64,000 bases of DNA from CAVXWV01 sp963695415 (GCA_963695415.1 CAVOGL010000001.1:186001-250000), one strand, 5' to 3'; positions 18,195-30,031 are shown, counted from the stretch's first letter. Notes: generated by a model not told the origin, from the letters alone. Program-made: numbers and translations.

Positions 18195-19938
18195 ATGAAT
18201 AACATTTCCATTACCTCGCAAAGCCCCTCATTGGTGGTTCGTTTGGAAAAATGGGTGCCCGGTATTCAGGCGGTCCGCACCTACAACCGCGCCTGGTTGG
18301 CCAAAGATCTGATCGCCGGCATCATCTTGTGTGCTCTTTTAGTACCACAAGGCATGGCCTATGCTGAATTAGCCGGTCTGCCGGCGATTACCGGTCTGTA
18401 CACCACCATTATCTGCCTGTTTGCCTACGCCGCAATCGGTCCCTCCCCCTACCTGGTACTCGGTCCAGACTCCTCTCTCGGCCCGATGATCGCCGCAGCC
18501 ATTTTACCTCTGGCGATGGGCGATGAAGCGCTATACTGTCGCTCTGGCGGGGATGTTGGCACTTTTTGTTGGTCTGGTATGCGCCGGCGCTGGAATCGCT
18601 CGCCTGGGGTTTATCGCCGATTTGCTGTCTGCGCCTGTGCGGGTGGGTTACCTGACCGGATTGGCCGTCACTATATTTATCGGCCAGCTGCCAAAACTCT
18701 TCGGTTTTTCGACCGATGCCGAATCCTTCATCGGTGAAATCAGCGCCTTCACCCAAAATCTGGATCAAACCAATATCTATGCCCTGGTTGTCGGGCTGCT
18801 TTGCCTCGTCATTATTCTCGGTCTGAAACGTTGGAAACCAACCTGGCCCGGGATTTTAATCGCGGTTCTGGCCGCCATCGTTATTACCACAATTTTCGAT
18901 CTGGCGGCCAGAGGTGTCGATACAGTTGGCGTGCTGCCAAAGGGGTTCCCAGCTCCATCCTTCCCGCGCGTTGACCTGGCAGATATTCCGATCCTGGCAG
19001 CAACAGCCCTCGGCATTTCCCTGGTAGCCATCGGAGATACCATCTCGACCTCCGCCGGGTTTGCCATCACGGCGCGGCTATGAGATCGACAGCGATCAGG
19101 AGATGGTGGGTATTGGCGCAGCCAATTTGTTTGCCGGGCTGTTTTCTGGTTTTCCGGTCAGCACCAGCGGCTCACGCACAGCTGTTGCCGAACAATCCGG
19201 TGCAAAAACTCAATTGACCGGTGTGGTTGCTGGCTTGTTGGTGCTGGCGATGCTCTTATTCGTCCCCGGATTGGTGCAAAACCTGCCCCAACCTGCACTG
19301 GCGGCCATCGTCATCACCGCTGCTTTCAGCCTGTTCGACTTGAAGGCGCTGCAGCGCCTGTACACCATACGCAAAAGCGAATTTATCCTGGCGGTTGATC
19401 TGTGCATCAGGCGTGATTTTTGTGGGCGTGTTGGAAGGGATTGTGATTGCCGTCATCGTCGGCATTTTTCAATTCTTCGAACGTTTCTGGCGACCCCATA
19501 TGGCGGTGCTCGGTAAACCGGAAGCAGTCGATGGCTACCACAATGTCAAGCGATTATCCCGAAGCCACCCAGATACCCGGATTGCTGATGATTCGTTGGG
19601 ATGCGCCCTTGTTCTTCGCCAATGCCAATATCTTCCGCAAAATGGTACGCGATGAGTTGGCTCAAATGGACACGAAACCGTATTGGGTACTGGTGGCTGC
19701 GGAGCCAGTCACGGATGTGGATACGACAGCTGCGGATATGCTGGAAGACCTGGATGAAGAACTGAACGCTGGTGGTATTCATCTTGCATTTGCAGAGTTG
19801 AAGAACCCGGTCAAAGAAAAAATTATCCGCTATGGCCTGCTGGGGACGATCGATTCCCGCCACTTTTACCCCACATTGGAAACGGCTGTGACTGCTTTTT
19901 ACGAGGAATGGGAGAAGAAAATCGAAGAGAGTGAGTAA
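18195..19938 (+). pseudogene. SulP family anion transporter, broken by four apparent frameshifts
   Basis: The pieces align in order along a full SulP protein of about 580 residues: N-terminal VPQGMAYAELAGLPAITGLY, transmembrane parts with VRVGYLTGLAVTIFIGQLPK, GYEIDSDQEMVGIGAANL, FSGFPVSTSGSRTAVAEQ, then a STAS domain with LLMIRWDAPLFFANANIFR. The frame moves +1 at about 18530, 19072, 19395 and 19550. All four shifts have the same direction, as do most others in this window, which fits extra bases in the assembly. Four in 1.7 kb could still mean true decay, so it is scored as a pseudogene with reservation. Substrate could be sulfate, bicarbonate or another anion. Confidence 0.7.
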
Positions 19939-20087
19939 CAAGAAAATATATGAGTTTGTAAAATAAGTTTTATTATGGGAAGAGATAACTATATCTGAAT
20001 AAATGAACATCTTTCGCAAATATACGGATAATATCTTATACGATTGCACCCTTGAGCGCAATGGATAACAAGGAGTTGAAAATAACG

Positions 20088-21947
20088 ATGGGGAATCGCA
20101 CAAAAACGCAAACAAACCTCTTGGCTCGCTACCTGCCCATCCTAAGTTGGCTGCCCAAATACGAACGAGTGTGGCTGCGAGGCGACATTATAGCTGGGGT
20201 GACCGTGCTGGCTCTACTTATCCCGGAGGGCATGGCTTACGCTGAGATCGCAGGACTGCCGCCGCAGACTGCTTTTTACGCTGCACCAATAGGCTTGTTG
20301 TTGTACGCCATCTTCGGTTCATCGAGGCAGCTGGTGGTGGTGGTTTCTGCGGCGATCGCCACGATGTCAGCCGCGGCGGTAGCACCCTTGGCTTCGGCTG
20401 GTTCATTGGAATATGCAGCACTTTCTGCAGGACTCGCCGTTATGGCGGGTTTGATCTCTATCCTGGCTGGGCTTTTCAAGCTGGGACGAATTGCCTCCTT
20501 TTTCTCCGAATCCGTTTTGACCGGCTTTATTACCGGTCTGGCATTGACCATCTCCATCAAACAGGTACCCAAGCTGTTCGGATTTGAAGGTGGAGAGGGT
20601 AATTTTTGGCAGCGGTTGTACGATATCATCATTCATCTGGACGAGACACATTTACTCACGCTTGTGGTGGGTCTTGTCTCGATTGCGGTGCTCTTGTTTC
20701 TGGAACACCGCTTCCACAAGCTTCCTGCCGCTCTCATCATTATGGTCCTTGGGATAATAATCTCAAGCATATTCGTTTTAGAGCAGCTTGGCGTCCACGT
20801 GGTGGGCGAGATCCCAGCCGGAATAGCTCCACCAAAGATACCGGAGCTCTCCATGAACCAATGGCTGCTGCTCATACCAGGTGCGCTTGGTCTGGCATTG
20901 GTCAACTTCGCCGAGGGAAATGGTCCCTCGCGCGACTTTGCTTCTAAGCATGAATATGAAATAGACGCCAACCAAGAACTGGTTGGACTGGGGGCAGCTA
21001 ACCTGGGAGCGGGATTATTCCAGGGTTTTCCGATCGGCTCCAGCCTGTCGAAATCAGCCGCCAATGACCGCGCCGGGGCGAAAACACCGGTGTCCCTGAT
21101 CGTGTGCGCAGTCCTGACAGTGTTGGTGGCGCTGTTTTTCACCCCGCTCTTTGCACCACTGCCCGAAGCGGTGCTGGCAGCCGTGGTGGTTGTGGCGATA
21201 AGCGGCATGATTAAAGCTAAGGAAATCCGCCGGCTCTACTCTTTGAACCGGGTAGATTTTATCCTGGCGATTATCGCCTTGCTTGGAGTACTCACCTTCG
21301 AAGCGCTGCAGGGACTGCTGATTGCCGTGATCGCATCCCTATTAGCCCTAATCTGGCGCACCAGCCAATCGAGGCTAAGCGTGTTGGGACGTGAGCCAGG
21401 TTCGCTTGCCTTCAGTGATGTCCGCAATCACCCGGAAAATCGAACCGTCCAGGGGCTGCTGATCATTCGTCCAGACCAGGGATTATTCTTTGCTAATGTC
21501 GATGATTTACGCAAGAAGATTATGAACGTAATAGACGAAACCAAACCATCCCCAAGAGTCACTTTGCTCAACCTTGAAATGAGCAACCAGATCGATGTGC
21601 CCTCTATGGATATGCTGGTTGAGCTTAAAGAGGAGACAGAGCTGCGAGGAGCAGAATTGTGGTTGACGCGCCTGCAAAAGCCGGTAAATGAAGCGCTCGA
21701 ACAGAGCGGTGTAATTCAAGAGATCGGTCCAGAAAATGTGCGCCCCCGGATACTTGGCAGCATCATGGATTATTTTTTACGAATTTCACCGGAGAGCCTG
21801 AATGCTATACCAAATGTGGATGAAGAATTGAGCTTGCTCCTTGAAATTCTCAACCTGCTGCTCGCCCAATCTAGCGATGAACGGCGCCAGGAACTGGAGG
21901 AAACCCGGCAAGTCATTGCAAAACTAAAACTGATGTTGAAACAATAG
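20088..21947 (+). CDS. SulP family anion transporter with STAS domain
   Basis: About 619 residues, intact. The start at ATG 20088 is preferred because AAGGAG lies 13 bases upstream; TTG 20052 and ATG 20061 are alternatives. It has IPEGMAYAEIAGLPPQTAFY, ten or more hydrophobic helices, EYEIDANQELVGLGAANLGA and FPIGSSLSKSAANDRAGAKT. A C-terminal STAS domain (~residues 430-545, GLLIIRPDQGLFFANVDDLR) follows, then about 70 extra helical residues that the preceding SulP lacks. It lies 150 bases after the broken SulP copy. The two are only moderately alike, so this is not a recent duplication. Likely a Na+- or H+-coupled anion transporter in the cytoplasmic membrane. Confidence 0.9.
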   Translation: MGNRTKTQTNLLARYLPILSWLPKYERVWLRGDIIAGVTVLALLIPEGMAYAEIAGLPPQTAFYAAPIGLLLYAIFGSSRQLVVVVSAAIATMSAAAVAPLASAGSLEYAALSAGLAVMAGLISILAGLFKLGRIASFFSESVLTGFITGLALTISIKQVPKLFGFEGGEGNFWQRLYDIIIHLDETHLLTLVVGLVSIAVLLFLEHRFHKLPAALIIMVLGIIISSIFVLEQLGVHVVGEIPAGIAPPKIPELSMNQWLLLIPGALGLALVNFAEGNGPSRDFASKHEYEIDANQELVGLGAANLGAGLFQGFPIGSSLSKSAANDRAGAKTPVSLIVCAVLTVLVALFFTPLFAPLPEAVLAAVVVVAISGMIKAKEIRRLYSLNRVDFILAIIALLGVLTFEALQGLLIAVIASLLALIWRTSQSRLSVLGREPGSLAFSDVRNHPENRTVQGLLIIRPDQGLFFANVDDLRKKIMNVIDETKPSPRVTLLNLEMSNQIDVPSMDMLVELKEETELRGAELWLTRLQKPVNEALEQSGVIQEIGPENVRPRILGSIMDYFLRISPESLNAIPNVDEELSLLLEILNLLLAQSSDERRQELEETRQVIAKLKLMLKQ

Positions 21948-22048
21948 GTATCCAACCTGAAATTAATACGACGCATAATGCCGTTGCACCGCTGACAGCT
22001 GAAGCGTTCTTACTAGATCTATCGTTTTACGAAAGAAGGAGTTCCATC

Positions 22049-24710
22049 ATGAAAAATAATGAACAAACCAGACTCGAAGAGGCTCGAGAGCAGAAAGCGC
22101 CTTGGAAAAAATGGGGACCTTACCTGAGCGAACGGCAGTGGGGCACAGTGCGTGAAGACTACAGCGAAGGCGGAGACGCCTGGAATTACTTCCCACATGA
22201 CCAGGCCCGTTCGCGTGCATACCGCTGGGGCGAAGATGGTCTGGCCGGTATTTCCGATGACCATCAGAGCCTGTGCTTCGCGCTCTCGTTGTGGAACGGA
22301 AAAGATCCGATTCTTAAGGAACGACTGTTCGGGCTGAGCAACAGCGAAGGGAATCACGGTGAAGATGTAAAGGAATATTATTTCTACATTGATTCCACAC
22401 CAACCCACTCTTACATGAAGTATCTCTATAAATATCCGCAGGAGTCCTACCCTTATCTTGATCTGATTACCACGAACCGCGAGCGTGGCCGCGGTCAGCC
22501 GGAATATGAGCTTCTCGACACCGGTATATTCGACCAGGACCGCTATTTTGACGTCTTCGTGGAATACGCCAAAGCGTCGCCTGAGGATATGCTAATCCAG
22601 ATCACCGTTCATAACCGCGGCCCCGAAGAGACAACGCTCCAGCTCCTGCCCACCCTCTGGTTTCGCAATGACTGGGCATGGGGAGACGATGTCACTCGCC
22701 CTGCCCTGCGCCAGGTGGCTCAGAAAAAAGCCGGTGGGATCGTGGCGCTCTCGCATCGAGATCTCGGCGAGCGTTTCTTTTATGCAGCCGAAGCGACTGA
22801 ACTGCTCTTCACGGAAAACGAAATCGAATAATCAACGGCTGTGGGGCGTACCGAATACCACTCCATACGTGAAGGATGGCATCGGCAACTACATCGTTCA
22901 CGGTCAAGCAGACGCGGTCAATCCCGAGAAAATGGGTACAAAAGTCGCCGCCCACTACCAGCTCACCCTGGGAGCCGGAAAATCCCGCACGATCCGCCTG
23001 CGCCTGAGCGATCAACCGCTGGAGGATCCCCAAAAAGCGATCGACACCCTTTGCGGCAAAGCGTTCGAATCGATCATTAAGACGCGGATCCAGGAAGCCG
23101 ATGCGTTCTATGCGAACATCATTCCCTCCGCATTTGACCCGGACGCGACCAGCGTCATGCGGCAGGCGCTGGCGGGGATGCTCTGGTCCAAGCAGCTCTA
23201 TTTTTATGACGTCGGTACTTGGCTCAAAGAGCATGGCATTCAACCGCTCAAAGCGAATCAGCGTTCCATGCGCAACGACCATTGGGGGCACATGGTCAAC
23301 GCCGATGTGATCTCGATGCCGGACAAATGGGAATATCCCTGGTATGCCGCCTGGGATCTGGCCTTCCATGTAACAGCATTGGCGTTGGTCGATGCGGACT
23401 TTGGCAAAGAACAGTTGGAACTCTTTCTCAAGTCGCGTTATATTCACCCCAACGGTCAGATTCCGGCGTATGAGTGGAACTTCAGTGATGTCAATCCGCC
23501 CGTTCATGCCTGGTCGACGATCTACACCTACTTGAGTGAGAAAGCGCAGCGTGGCGAGGGTGATCTTGCCTGGCTCGAACGCTCTTTTCACAAGCTACTG
23601 CTCAACTTCACCTGGTGGGTAAACCGCAAAGATCGCGCCGGCAACAATGCTTTCGAAGGCGGTTTTCTGGGGTTGGACAATATCGGCGTCTTCGATCGCT
23701 CTTCCCCGTTGCCGACCGGCGGCTACCTGGAGCAGGCCGATGGCACCGCCTGGATGATCCTTTTCTGTCAGAACATGGTCGAGATCAGCGCGGAACTGGC
23801 GCTGGTTAATCCGGCTTATATCGAGATGACCACAAAATTTCTCGGGCATTTCCTGATGATCTCGGCGGGGATGATCCGGTCAGGGGAGCAAGCCGGGATG
23901 TGGGATGAGGAAGATGGTTTCTTCTACGACGTACTGCGCTTGCCCGACGGACAGAGCGAGCGCTTGAAGGTGCGCTCGATGGTCGGGCTGCTGCCTTTTT
24001 GTGCGGTGACCGTCTTTGAGCAGGAATTGGCAAAGAAATACCCCGAAGTCGGTCAGACTGTGAGCAACTATCTCAAGACGCGACCAGAACTGACGGCTTT
24101 CATTCATGACCCACTGCAGCCCGGCTACAAAAATCGCCTCCTGGGATCGACCTTGAATGAAGTCAATCTTCGCCGGGTGCTGACGATCATGCTCGATGAA
24201 CAGGAATTCCTTAGCCCCTTCGGCATTCGCGGTGTCTCGCGCTTTCACCAGGATCAGCCCTACATCTATCGGATCGGCGATCAGGAGTATCGTGTATCGT
24301 ATATCCCCGGCGACTCGATTGACGGCATGTTCGGCGGCAATTCGAACTGGCGCGGCCCGGTCTGGATGCCGGTCAATATGCTCATTCTGCGTGCGCTGCT
24401 GCAGTACTATCTTTACTACGGGGATTCATTTACCATCGAATGTCCGACCGGTTCAGGGCAGCAGATGAATCTGTACCAGGTGGCGGATGAGATCGGTCGC
24501 CGGCTGTCCAGTATCTTTCTCCAGGACGAGGAAGGAAAACGACCCGTACATGGGACGCACAGAAATTCCAGGATGATCCCCATTGGCGCAGACTATCCCT
24601 TGTTCTATGAGTACTTCCACGGCGACACGGGTGCGGGCGTCGGCGCCAGCCACCAAACGGGTTGGACTGGGGCGATCGCGCGGATCATGCAGCTCTTCTG
24701 CGACTTCTGA
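22049..24710 (+). CDS. GH63-like (MGH1-type) glucosidase, one frameshift
   Basis: About 886 residues. The N-terminal beta domain starts with WGPYLSERQWGTVREDYSE and GISDDHQSLCFALSLWNGKD. The +1 frame takes over near 22820 at NNQRLWGVPN. The C-terminal (alpha/alpha)6 barrel has KWEYPWYAAWDLAFHVTALA, GGFLGLDNIGVFDR, YLEQADGTAWMI, and near the end GNSNWRGPVWMPVN, all hallmarks of glucosidase family proteins related to GH63, a group that includes mannosyl-/glucosylglycerate hydrolases (from memory). No signal peptide, so it acts in the cytosol, perhaps on a compatible-solute glucoside or alpha-glucan. A GH13 gene follows 70 bases later. Confidence 0.85.
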
Positions 24711-24779
24711 AGCGCAAACGATTCTCGACCAGAGCAAGGGAGAATCGACTATTGGGAAGTCTCAAGCGGGAGGAAAGCA

Positions 24780-26259
24780 ATGACAAAAACGCTTTATCCA
24801 TCGCTCTATCAAATCAACACGCGTGTCTGGTTGACCTCGCTGTCGGAGACGCTGGGCAGACCTGCACAGCTTGATGATATCCCGGACGCGGAACTGGACC
24901 GACTGGTCGAGATGGGCTTCGACTGGGTCTGGTTTTTAAGCGTGTGGCAGACAGGTCCTGCAGCACAGGCGATCTCGCGAGCGAATCCCGGATGGCGTCG
25001 TGAGTTCGATGAAACGCTGCCGGACCTCAAGGAAGAAGACATCGCCGGCTCTGGGTTCGCAATTCAAAACTACGCTGTTCATCGCGATCTGGGCGGTGAT
25101 GCGGCGCTGGCACGCTTGCGGCAGCGGCTACAAAAACGCGGGCTGAAGTTGATGCTCGATTTTGTCCCGAACCACATGGCGCCGGATCACCCCTGGGTCG
25201 AAGAGCACCCGGACTATTTTGTTGCGGGCACAGAGGAACTGCTGGCGCGGGAGCCGCAAAACTATGTCCGGGTCAAACGAAAAAAGGGTGACCTGATTTT
25301 TGCCCACGGGCGGGATCCGTACTTTCCTGGATGGCCGGATACGCTGCAGATCGATTACAGCCATCCCGCCGCCCAGGAAGCGATGATCCGGGAACTCGAG
25401 AAAATCGCCAGCCAGTGCGACGGTGTGCGCTGCGATATGGCGATGCTGCTTCTGCCTGAGGTGTTCGAACGGACCTGGGGCAGGCAGCCAACGCCCTTCT
25501 GGCCGGTAGCGATCCGGCGAGTGCGCGAGCAGGTTCCGGATTTCTGTTTTATGGCTGAGGTCTACTGGGATTTGGAATGGACCCTCCAGCAGCAGGGCTT
25601 TGACTATACCTATGACAAGCGTCTCTATGATCGACTGCGCGACGGAAAGGCGCGACCGGTGCGAGAGCATCTCCACGCAGCGCTCGAATATCAGGCGAAG
25701 CTAGCGCGATTTCTGGAGAATCACGACGAACCACGTGCTGCAGCTTGTTTTGATCCAGACGTTTATCGGGCTGCAGCGGTGATTACTTTTTCCATCCCTG
25801 GACTGCGTTTTTTCCATCAGGGGCAGTTAGAAGGTCGCACGAAACGTATTTCGCCGCATCTCATTCGAGCGCCGCTTGAACCTGTGGACAAGGAGCTTGA
25901 GGCATTCTATGAAGATTTGCTCGCCGTTCTCCGGAATCCTATCGTGCAAAACGGGGCATGGCAGTCGCTCGCTTGCCTGCCGGCTTGGGACGGCAACGGA
26001 TCCTGGGATGCTTTCGTCGCCCATTCTTGGCGAGGCTCCGACGGTGAACACGATACTGGTAGCGGTGAATTATGCACCCCATGCCAGCCAGTGTTATATC
26101 CCCCTGCCTTTTCCTGAAATCGAGAACCGATCGGTCCTGCTTACGGACTTGCTCAGTTCCGCCTGCTACACGCGCGCAGGCGATGACTTACTTACGGGGG
26201 GTCTCTATCTCGACGTGGACCCCTGGTCCTATCATATCTTTACCATGGAGGTAACATGA
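24780..26259 (+). CDS. GH13 alpha-amylase family enzyme, one frameshift near the C-terminus
   Basis: About 492 residues. GH13 regions are visible in order: LMLDFVPNHMAPDHPW (region I), nucleophile Asp in GVRCDMAMLL (~residue 219), acid/base Glu in FMAEVYWD (~260) and transition-state Asp in LENHDEPRAA (~315). The first frame becomes senseless after WRGSDGEH. The +1 frame from about 26045 continues as TILVAVNYAPHASQCYIPLPF and ends with WSYHIFTME, a typical domain C. It is a cytosolic enzyme without a signal peptide. Its stop overlaps the next start (ATGA at 26256), so it is coupled to the glucose-dehydrogenase-like gene. A function in glucan or trehalose-type glucoside breakdown is likely. 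Confidence 0.87.
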
Positions 26260-27305
26260 TGAAAGCGATTACTGTAGAACCGAAAACACCCGGGTCTGCC
26301 CGGTATGAAGAGATGTCCGAGCCTGATGAGCAAGAAGGCTCAGTCCTGGTTGAAGCCGTGGCTGTCGGCGTCTGCGGGACGGACGTCGAGATTGTCGAGG
26401 GAAAATACGGCTGGGCGCCGCCGGGCGCAAAGCGCTTGGTCCTCGGTCATGAATCCCTCGGCCGCGTCCTGGATCCAGGACCGCGCAGTACACTCAAAGA
26501 GGGCGACCTGGTGGTCGGCATTGTCCGCCGCCCGGACCCGGTTCCCTGCCCCAGTTGTGCGGTGGGCGAGTGGGACATGTGCAGCAACGGTCAGTACACC
26601 GAGCGCGGTATCAAGGAAATCCACGGCTTTATGTCGGAACGCTGGCGCACCGAACCCGAATACGCCATCAAGATCGACCCGTCGCTGGGCATCCTCGGCG
26701 TGCTGCTTGAACCGATGACCGTGATTACCAAAGCTTTGGAACAGGTTGTCATGGTGGGTCAACGCGCCTTCTGGGAACCCAGGACTGTGCTGGTAACCGG
26801 CGCAGGACCGATTGGTCTTTTAGCCGCACTGCGCTTGAGCGTGCGCAACCTTCAAGTTCATGTTCTGGATCGCGCCGTAACCGGTCCTAAGCCGGAGCTT
26901 GTACGCAGCCTGGGCGCGACGTATCACACCGGGAGCGTTCTGGATCTTGATTTTGCTCCCGACATCATTGTTGAGTGCACAGGGGTTGGATCGGTGATCG
27001 GAGACTCGATCCAGAAAGTGAAATCGGGCGGGATCGTCTGTCTCACAGGTGTCGGTGTTGGAGGCGTCGCCAGCCGGGCTGTCGGCGAAATCGCCGCGGC
27101 TGCTGTGTTGAAGAACAATGTGATCGTCGGCAGCGTCAATGCCAACAAGCGTCATTGGTACAGAGCGGGGCAAAACCTGGCTAGCTCAGACCGGGAGTGG
27201 CTGAGCCGCCTGATCACCCGGCGTGAGAAACCGGAGAATTTCAAGAAGGCGTTGGAAAGACAACCTGACGACGTCAAAGTCATCATCCAGTTTAGTGAAG
27301 TTTAA
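26256..27305 (+). CDS. Zinc-dependent glucose 1-dehydrogenase-like alcohol dehydrogenase
   Basis: 349 residues. Medium-chain dehydrogenase with catalytic zinc ligands Cys in VGVCGTDVEI and His-Glu in LVLGHESLG, plus Glu in LLEPMTVITKAL. A partial structural-zinc lobe reads PCPSCAVGEWDMC. The Rossmann motif is VTGAGPIGLLAALRL. The arrangement, including YTERGIKEIHGFMSERW, fits the archaeal-type glucose dehydrogenase subgroup. It would oxidise glucose released by the two upstream glycosidases to gluconolactone with NAD(P)+. It overlaps the GH13 gene by four bases and is followed after 16 bases by the CoA-disulfide-reductase gene. Confidence 0.88.
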   Translation: MMKAITVEPKTPGSARYEEMSEPDEQEGSVLVEAVAVGVCGTDVEIVEGKYGWAPPGAKRLVLGHESLGRVLDPGPRSTLKEGDLVVGIVRRPDPVPCPSCAVGEWDMCSNGQYTERGIKEIHGFMSERWRTEPEYAIKIDPSLGILGVLLEPMTVITKALEQVVMVGQRAFWEPRTVLVTGAGPIGLLAALRLSVRNLQVHVLDRAVTGPKPELVRSLGATYHTGSVLDLDFAPDIIVECTGVGSVIGDSIQKVKSGGIVCLTGVGVGGVASRAVGEIAAAAVLKNNVIVGSVNANKRHWYRAGQNLASSDREWLSRLITRREKPENFKKALERQPDDVKVIIQFSEV

Positions 27306-27321
27306 AAGGAGATCAATAGCA

Positions 27322-29005
27322 ATGAAAATTATCATCGTGGGTGGCGTAGCTGGCGGCGCATCGTGTGCGGCACGGCTGCGCCGGTTGGATGAAAAAGCCG
27401 AAATCCTGATGGTCGAGCGTGGACCATACGTATCATATGCGAACTGCGGTCTGCCCTACCATGTCGGTGGTTCGATCGAACAAGAATCGAGCCTGCTGGT
27501 GGCGACGGAACAGACATTCCGCGAAACGTTCGCAATCGACTGCCGGACGCGCTGCGAGGTGGTTGGGATCTCGTCTGACCCAGAAAACCGTGGAACTCAG
27601 GAACCATGTTACCGGCGAGGTAACCACTGAGGCATACGACAAACTTGTGCTGTCGCCCGGCGCAGCGCCGATCCGTCCACCGCTGCCCGGTATCGATCTG
27701 CCGGGAATCTTCTCGGTGAGAACCGTGCCCGACGCCAGAACTATACGTGAATGGTTGGCGAGAGGAACGGTAGAAGATGGCATGAACTCCTACACGGGCT
27801 ACCAGACGGTGTTGCCTCCAAAGCGTGCGGTCGTGGTCGGCGGCGGCTTCATCGGTCTGGAGATGGTGGAAAACCTGGTCCATCGCGGTCTCGAAGTGAC
27901 TTTGGTCGAGAGGCTCAATCAAGTAATGCCCCCGCTCGATCCCGAGATGGCGCGCCTGGTCGAACGCTACATGGTCAGGCACGGCGTTCAGCTCGTACTC
28001 AATGACGGCGTTGCTGGATTTGAGCAGTCTGCGGATGGCGCGCTGGAAGTCCTCACGGCTTCAGGCGAGCGTCTGCCAGCGGACATTGTGATCCTGGCGA
28101 TTGGCGTACGTCCAGAGACGGCACTGGCGAAGATGGCTGGAATCGAGATCGGTCAGCTCGGTGGTATCCGCGTCGATGAGCAGATGCACACAAGCGACCC
28201 CGATATCTTCGCGGTCGGTGATGCGGTCGAGGTCAAGGATTTCGTCACCGGAAAATGGTCACTGGTTGCGCTTGCCGGACCGGCAAACCGCCAGGGGCGC
28301 ATTGCTGCCGATGTGATCACCGGGCGCGACTCCCGTTTCCGCGGTACACAGGGGACCTCGATCTGTCAGATTTTTGAGGGCGTGATCGCCTCAACCGGAG
28401 TAAACGAGAAAGTCTTGACGCAGCTTGGAGAGACGGATTTCGAGAAAATCTACCTTTATCCGAATTCGCACGCTGGATATTATCCAGGCGCTAAATATAT
28501 CGCCATAAAAGCCCTCTTCCGGAAATCCGACGGACTCCTGCTCGGGGCACAGATACTTGGCGAGGATGGTGTTCCCAAACGGATCGATTCCTTTGCGATG
28601 GCGATCCAGGCGGGCTTTACTATCTACGACCTGGAAGAATCTGAACTGTGCTACGCGCCTCCGTTCGGCAGTGCGAAGGATCCCGTCAACTTCGCCGGGA
28701 TGGTTGCAGCGGATGTTCTGCGTGACGATATGCCGCTCTGCCACTGGAACGCTGTAAACAGCGGATTCATCCTGGATGTGCGCCAGCCGGCTGAACTTGC
28801 GGTGGAGCACGTGCCGGGCGCGGTCAACATCCCACTGCCGGAACTTCGTACACGCCTGGGCGAACTCCCCCGCGATCGCGAGATCCTCGTCCTTTGTCGT
28901 TCTGGTCAGCGCGCTTACTACGCCACGCGCATCCTCTTGCAGAACGGGTTCAATGCCCGTAATATTTCAGGCGGTATGCTGTCACGTTCGCATCTTGCGG
29001 AGTGA
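27322..29005 (+). CDS. CoA-disulfide reductase with C-terminal rhodanese domain, one frameshift
   Basis: About 560 residues. FAD motif IIVGGVAGGASCAARLRR, redox Cys in SYANCGLPYH (~residue 43), NAD motif VVVGGGFIGLEMVENL, and DIFAVGDAVEVKD before the dimerisation domain. A rhodanese domain closes the protein, with active-site CRSGQRAYYAT. The frame shifts by one extra base near 27585 (SSDPEN to KTVELRNHVTGE). This two-domain design is the CoADR-RHD type, which reduces CoA-disulfide, CoA-persulfide or polysulfide with NAD(P)H. An AAAGGAG site sets the start. Placed with GRE, rhodanese and SulP genes, it may protect thiols or handle sulfane sulfur when oxygen intrudes. Confidence 0.88.
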
Positions 29006-29129
29006 CTTTATGCCCGTAAGGCGACGAATTCATAAAATGAGTCAGGAGGTATTATATGTATTGACGCCGGGTATGTTTGGTTAAAATTTTTCCGCTTTTA
29101 GAACGCATGTTACGGTACAGGAGATAATC

Positions 29130-30014
29130 ATGGCTAAGAAAAAGAAGAAGAACAAAAAGCAGCAAGAACTCGAAGAAGTCCAGGCTGAGGTTTCTATCGA
29201 AACTGAGACCTTAGGACCCGAAGTTCCCGAAGAACCCAAGCCTAAGATGAAAAGCAAGGAGTTTGAGAAGGAACTGGAAAAACTTCAGGGAGAACTGGTT
29301 AAGATGCAGCAATGGGTAGTGGCAACTGGGGCGAAGATCGCTGTTGTATTCGAAGGTCGCGATTCGGCTGGAAAAGGAGGAGTGATCAAGCGTATCACTG
29401 AACGCACAAGCCCGCGCGTCTTTCGCCATATCGCCTTAGCCGCGCCAACAGATAAGGAAAAATCACAGATGTACTTCCAACGCTATATGCCCTATCTGCC
29501 CGCAGCAGGAGAGGTGATTCTCTTTGATCGCAGTTGGTACAACCGGGCAGGCGTCGAAAGGGTGATGGGTTTTTGCACCATGGAACAGGTGGAATACTTC
29601 TTGAAGTATGCACCCCTGGTTGAGAAAACCATCATCCATTCTGGGGTCATCCTGATCAAGTACTGGCTGGAAGTGGACATGGATGTCCAGAGCGAACGGC
29701 TCAAGGCACGTGACGAAGACCCGCGTAAGATCTGGAAACTTACGTCCATGGACCTAAAGAGCTACAGCCGTTGGTACGATTACTCTCGTGCCCGCGATGC
29801 GATGTTTGCAGCGACAGATCTGCCTGAAACCCCCTGGTTTGTGGTAAATGCGAATGAGAAGCGCCGAGCGCGACTGAATCTAATCTCTCACCTGCTCAAC
29901 CAAGTACCGTATGAAGAGGTGCCGCGCGAAGAGATCAAGTTTCCAAAGCGCCAGGCAAAGGGCGATTATCAAGAACCGGACTATCCCTATCGCTATGTCC
30001 CAGATAAGTTTTGA
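29130..30014 (+). CDS. ppk2: Polyphosphate kinase 2 (class I-like)
   Basis: 294 residues. A lysine-rich N-terminal extension of ~35 residues (KKKKKNKKQQ) precedes the kinase core. Walker A is EGRDSAGKGGVIKRITE (~residue 75). Next come YFQRYMPYLPAAGEVILFDR and SWYNRAGVERVMGFC, then LKARDEDPRKIWKLTSMD. These match single-domain PPK2 enzymes that transfer phosphate between polyphosphate and nucleoside diphosphates. It would restore ATP or GTP from polyphosphate when respiration fails. The poly-lysine tail is unusual and might bind polyphosphate itself. It is followed after 17 bases by a P-type ATPase, so both are probably cotranscribed. Confidence 0.92.
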   Translation: MAKKKKKNKKQQELEEVQAEVSIETETLGPEVPEEPKPKMKSKEFEKELEKLQGELVKMQQWVVATGAKIAVVFEGRDSAGKGGVIKRITERTSPRVFRHIALAAPTDKEKSQMYFQRYMPYLPAAGEVILFDRSWYNRAGVERVMGFCTMEQVEYFLKYAPLVEKTIIHSGVILIKYWLEVDMDVQSERLKARDEDPRKIWKLTSMDLKSYSRWYDYSRARDAMFAATDLPETPWFVVNANEKRRARLNLISHLLNQVPYEEVPREEIKFPKRQAKGDYQEPDYPYRYVPDKF

Positions 30015-30031
30015 GAGAAAGGAGTAAGAGA

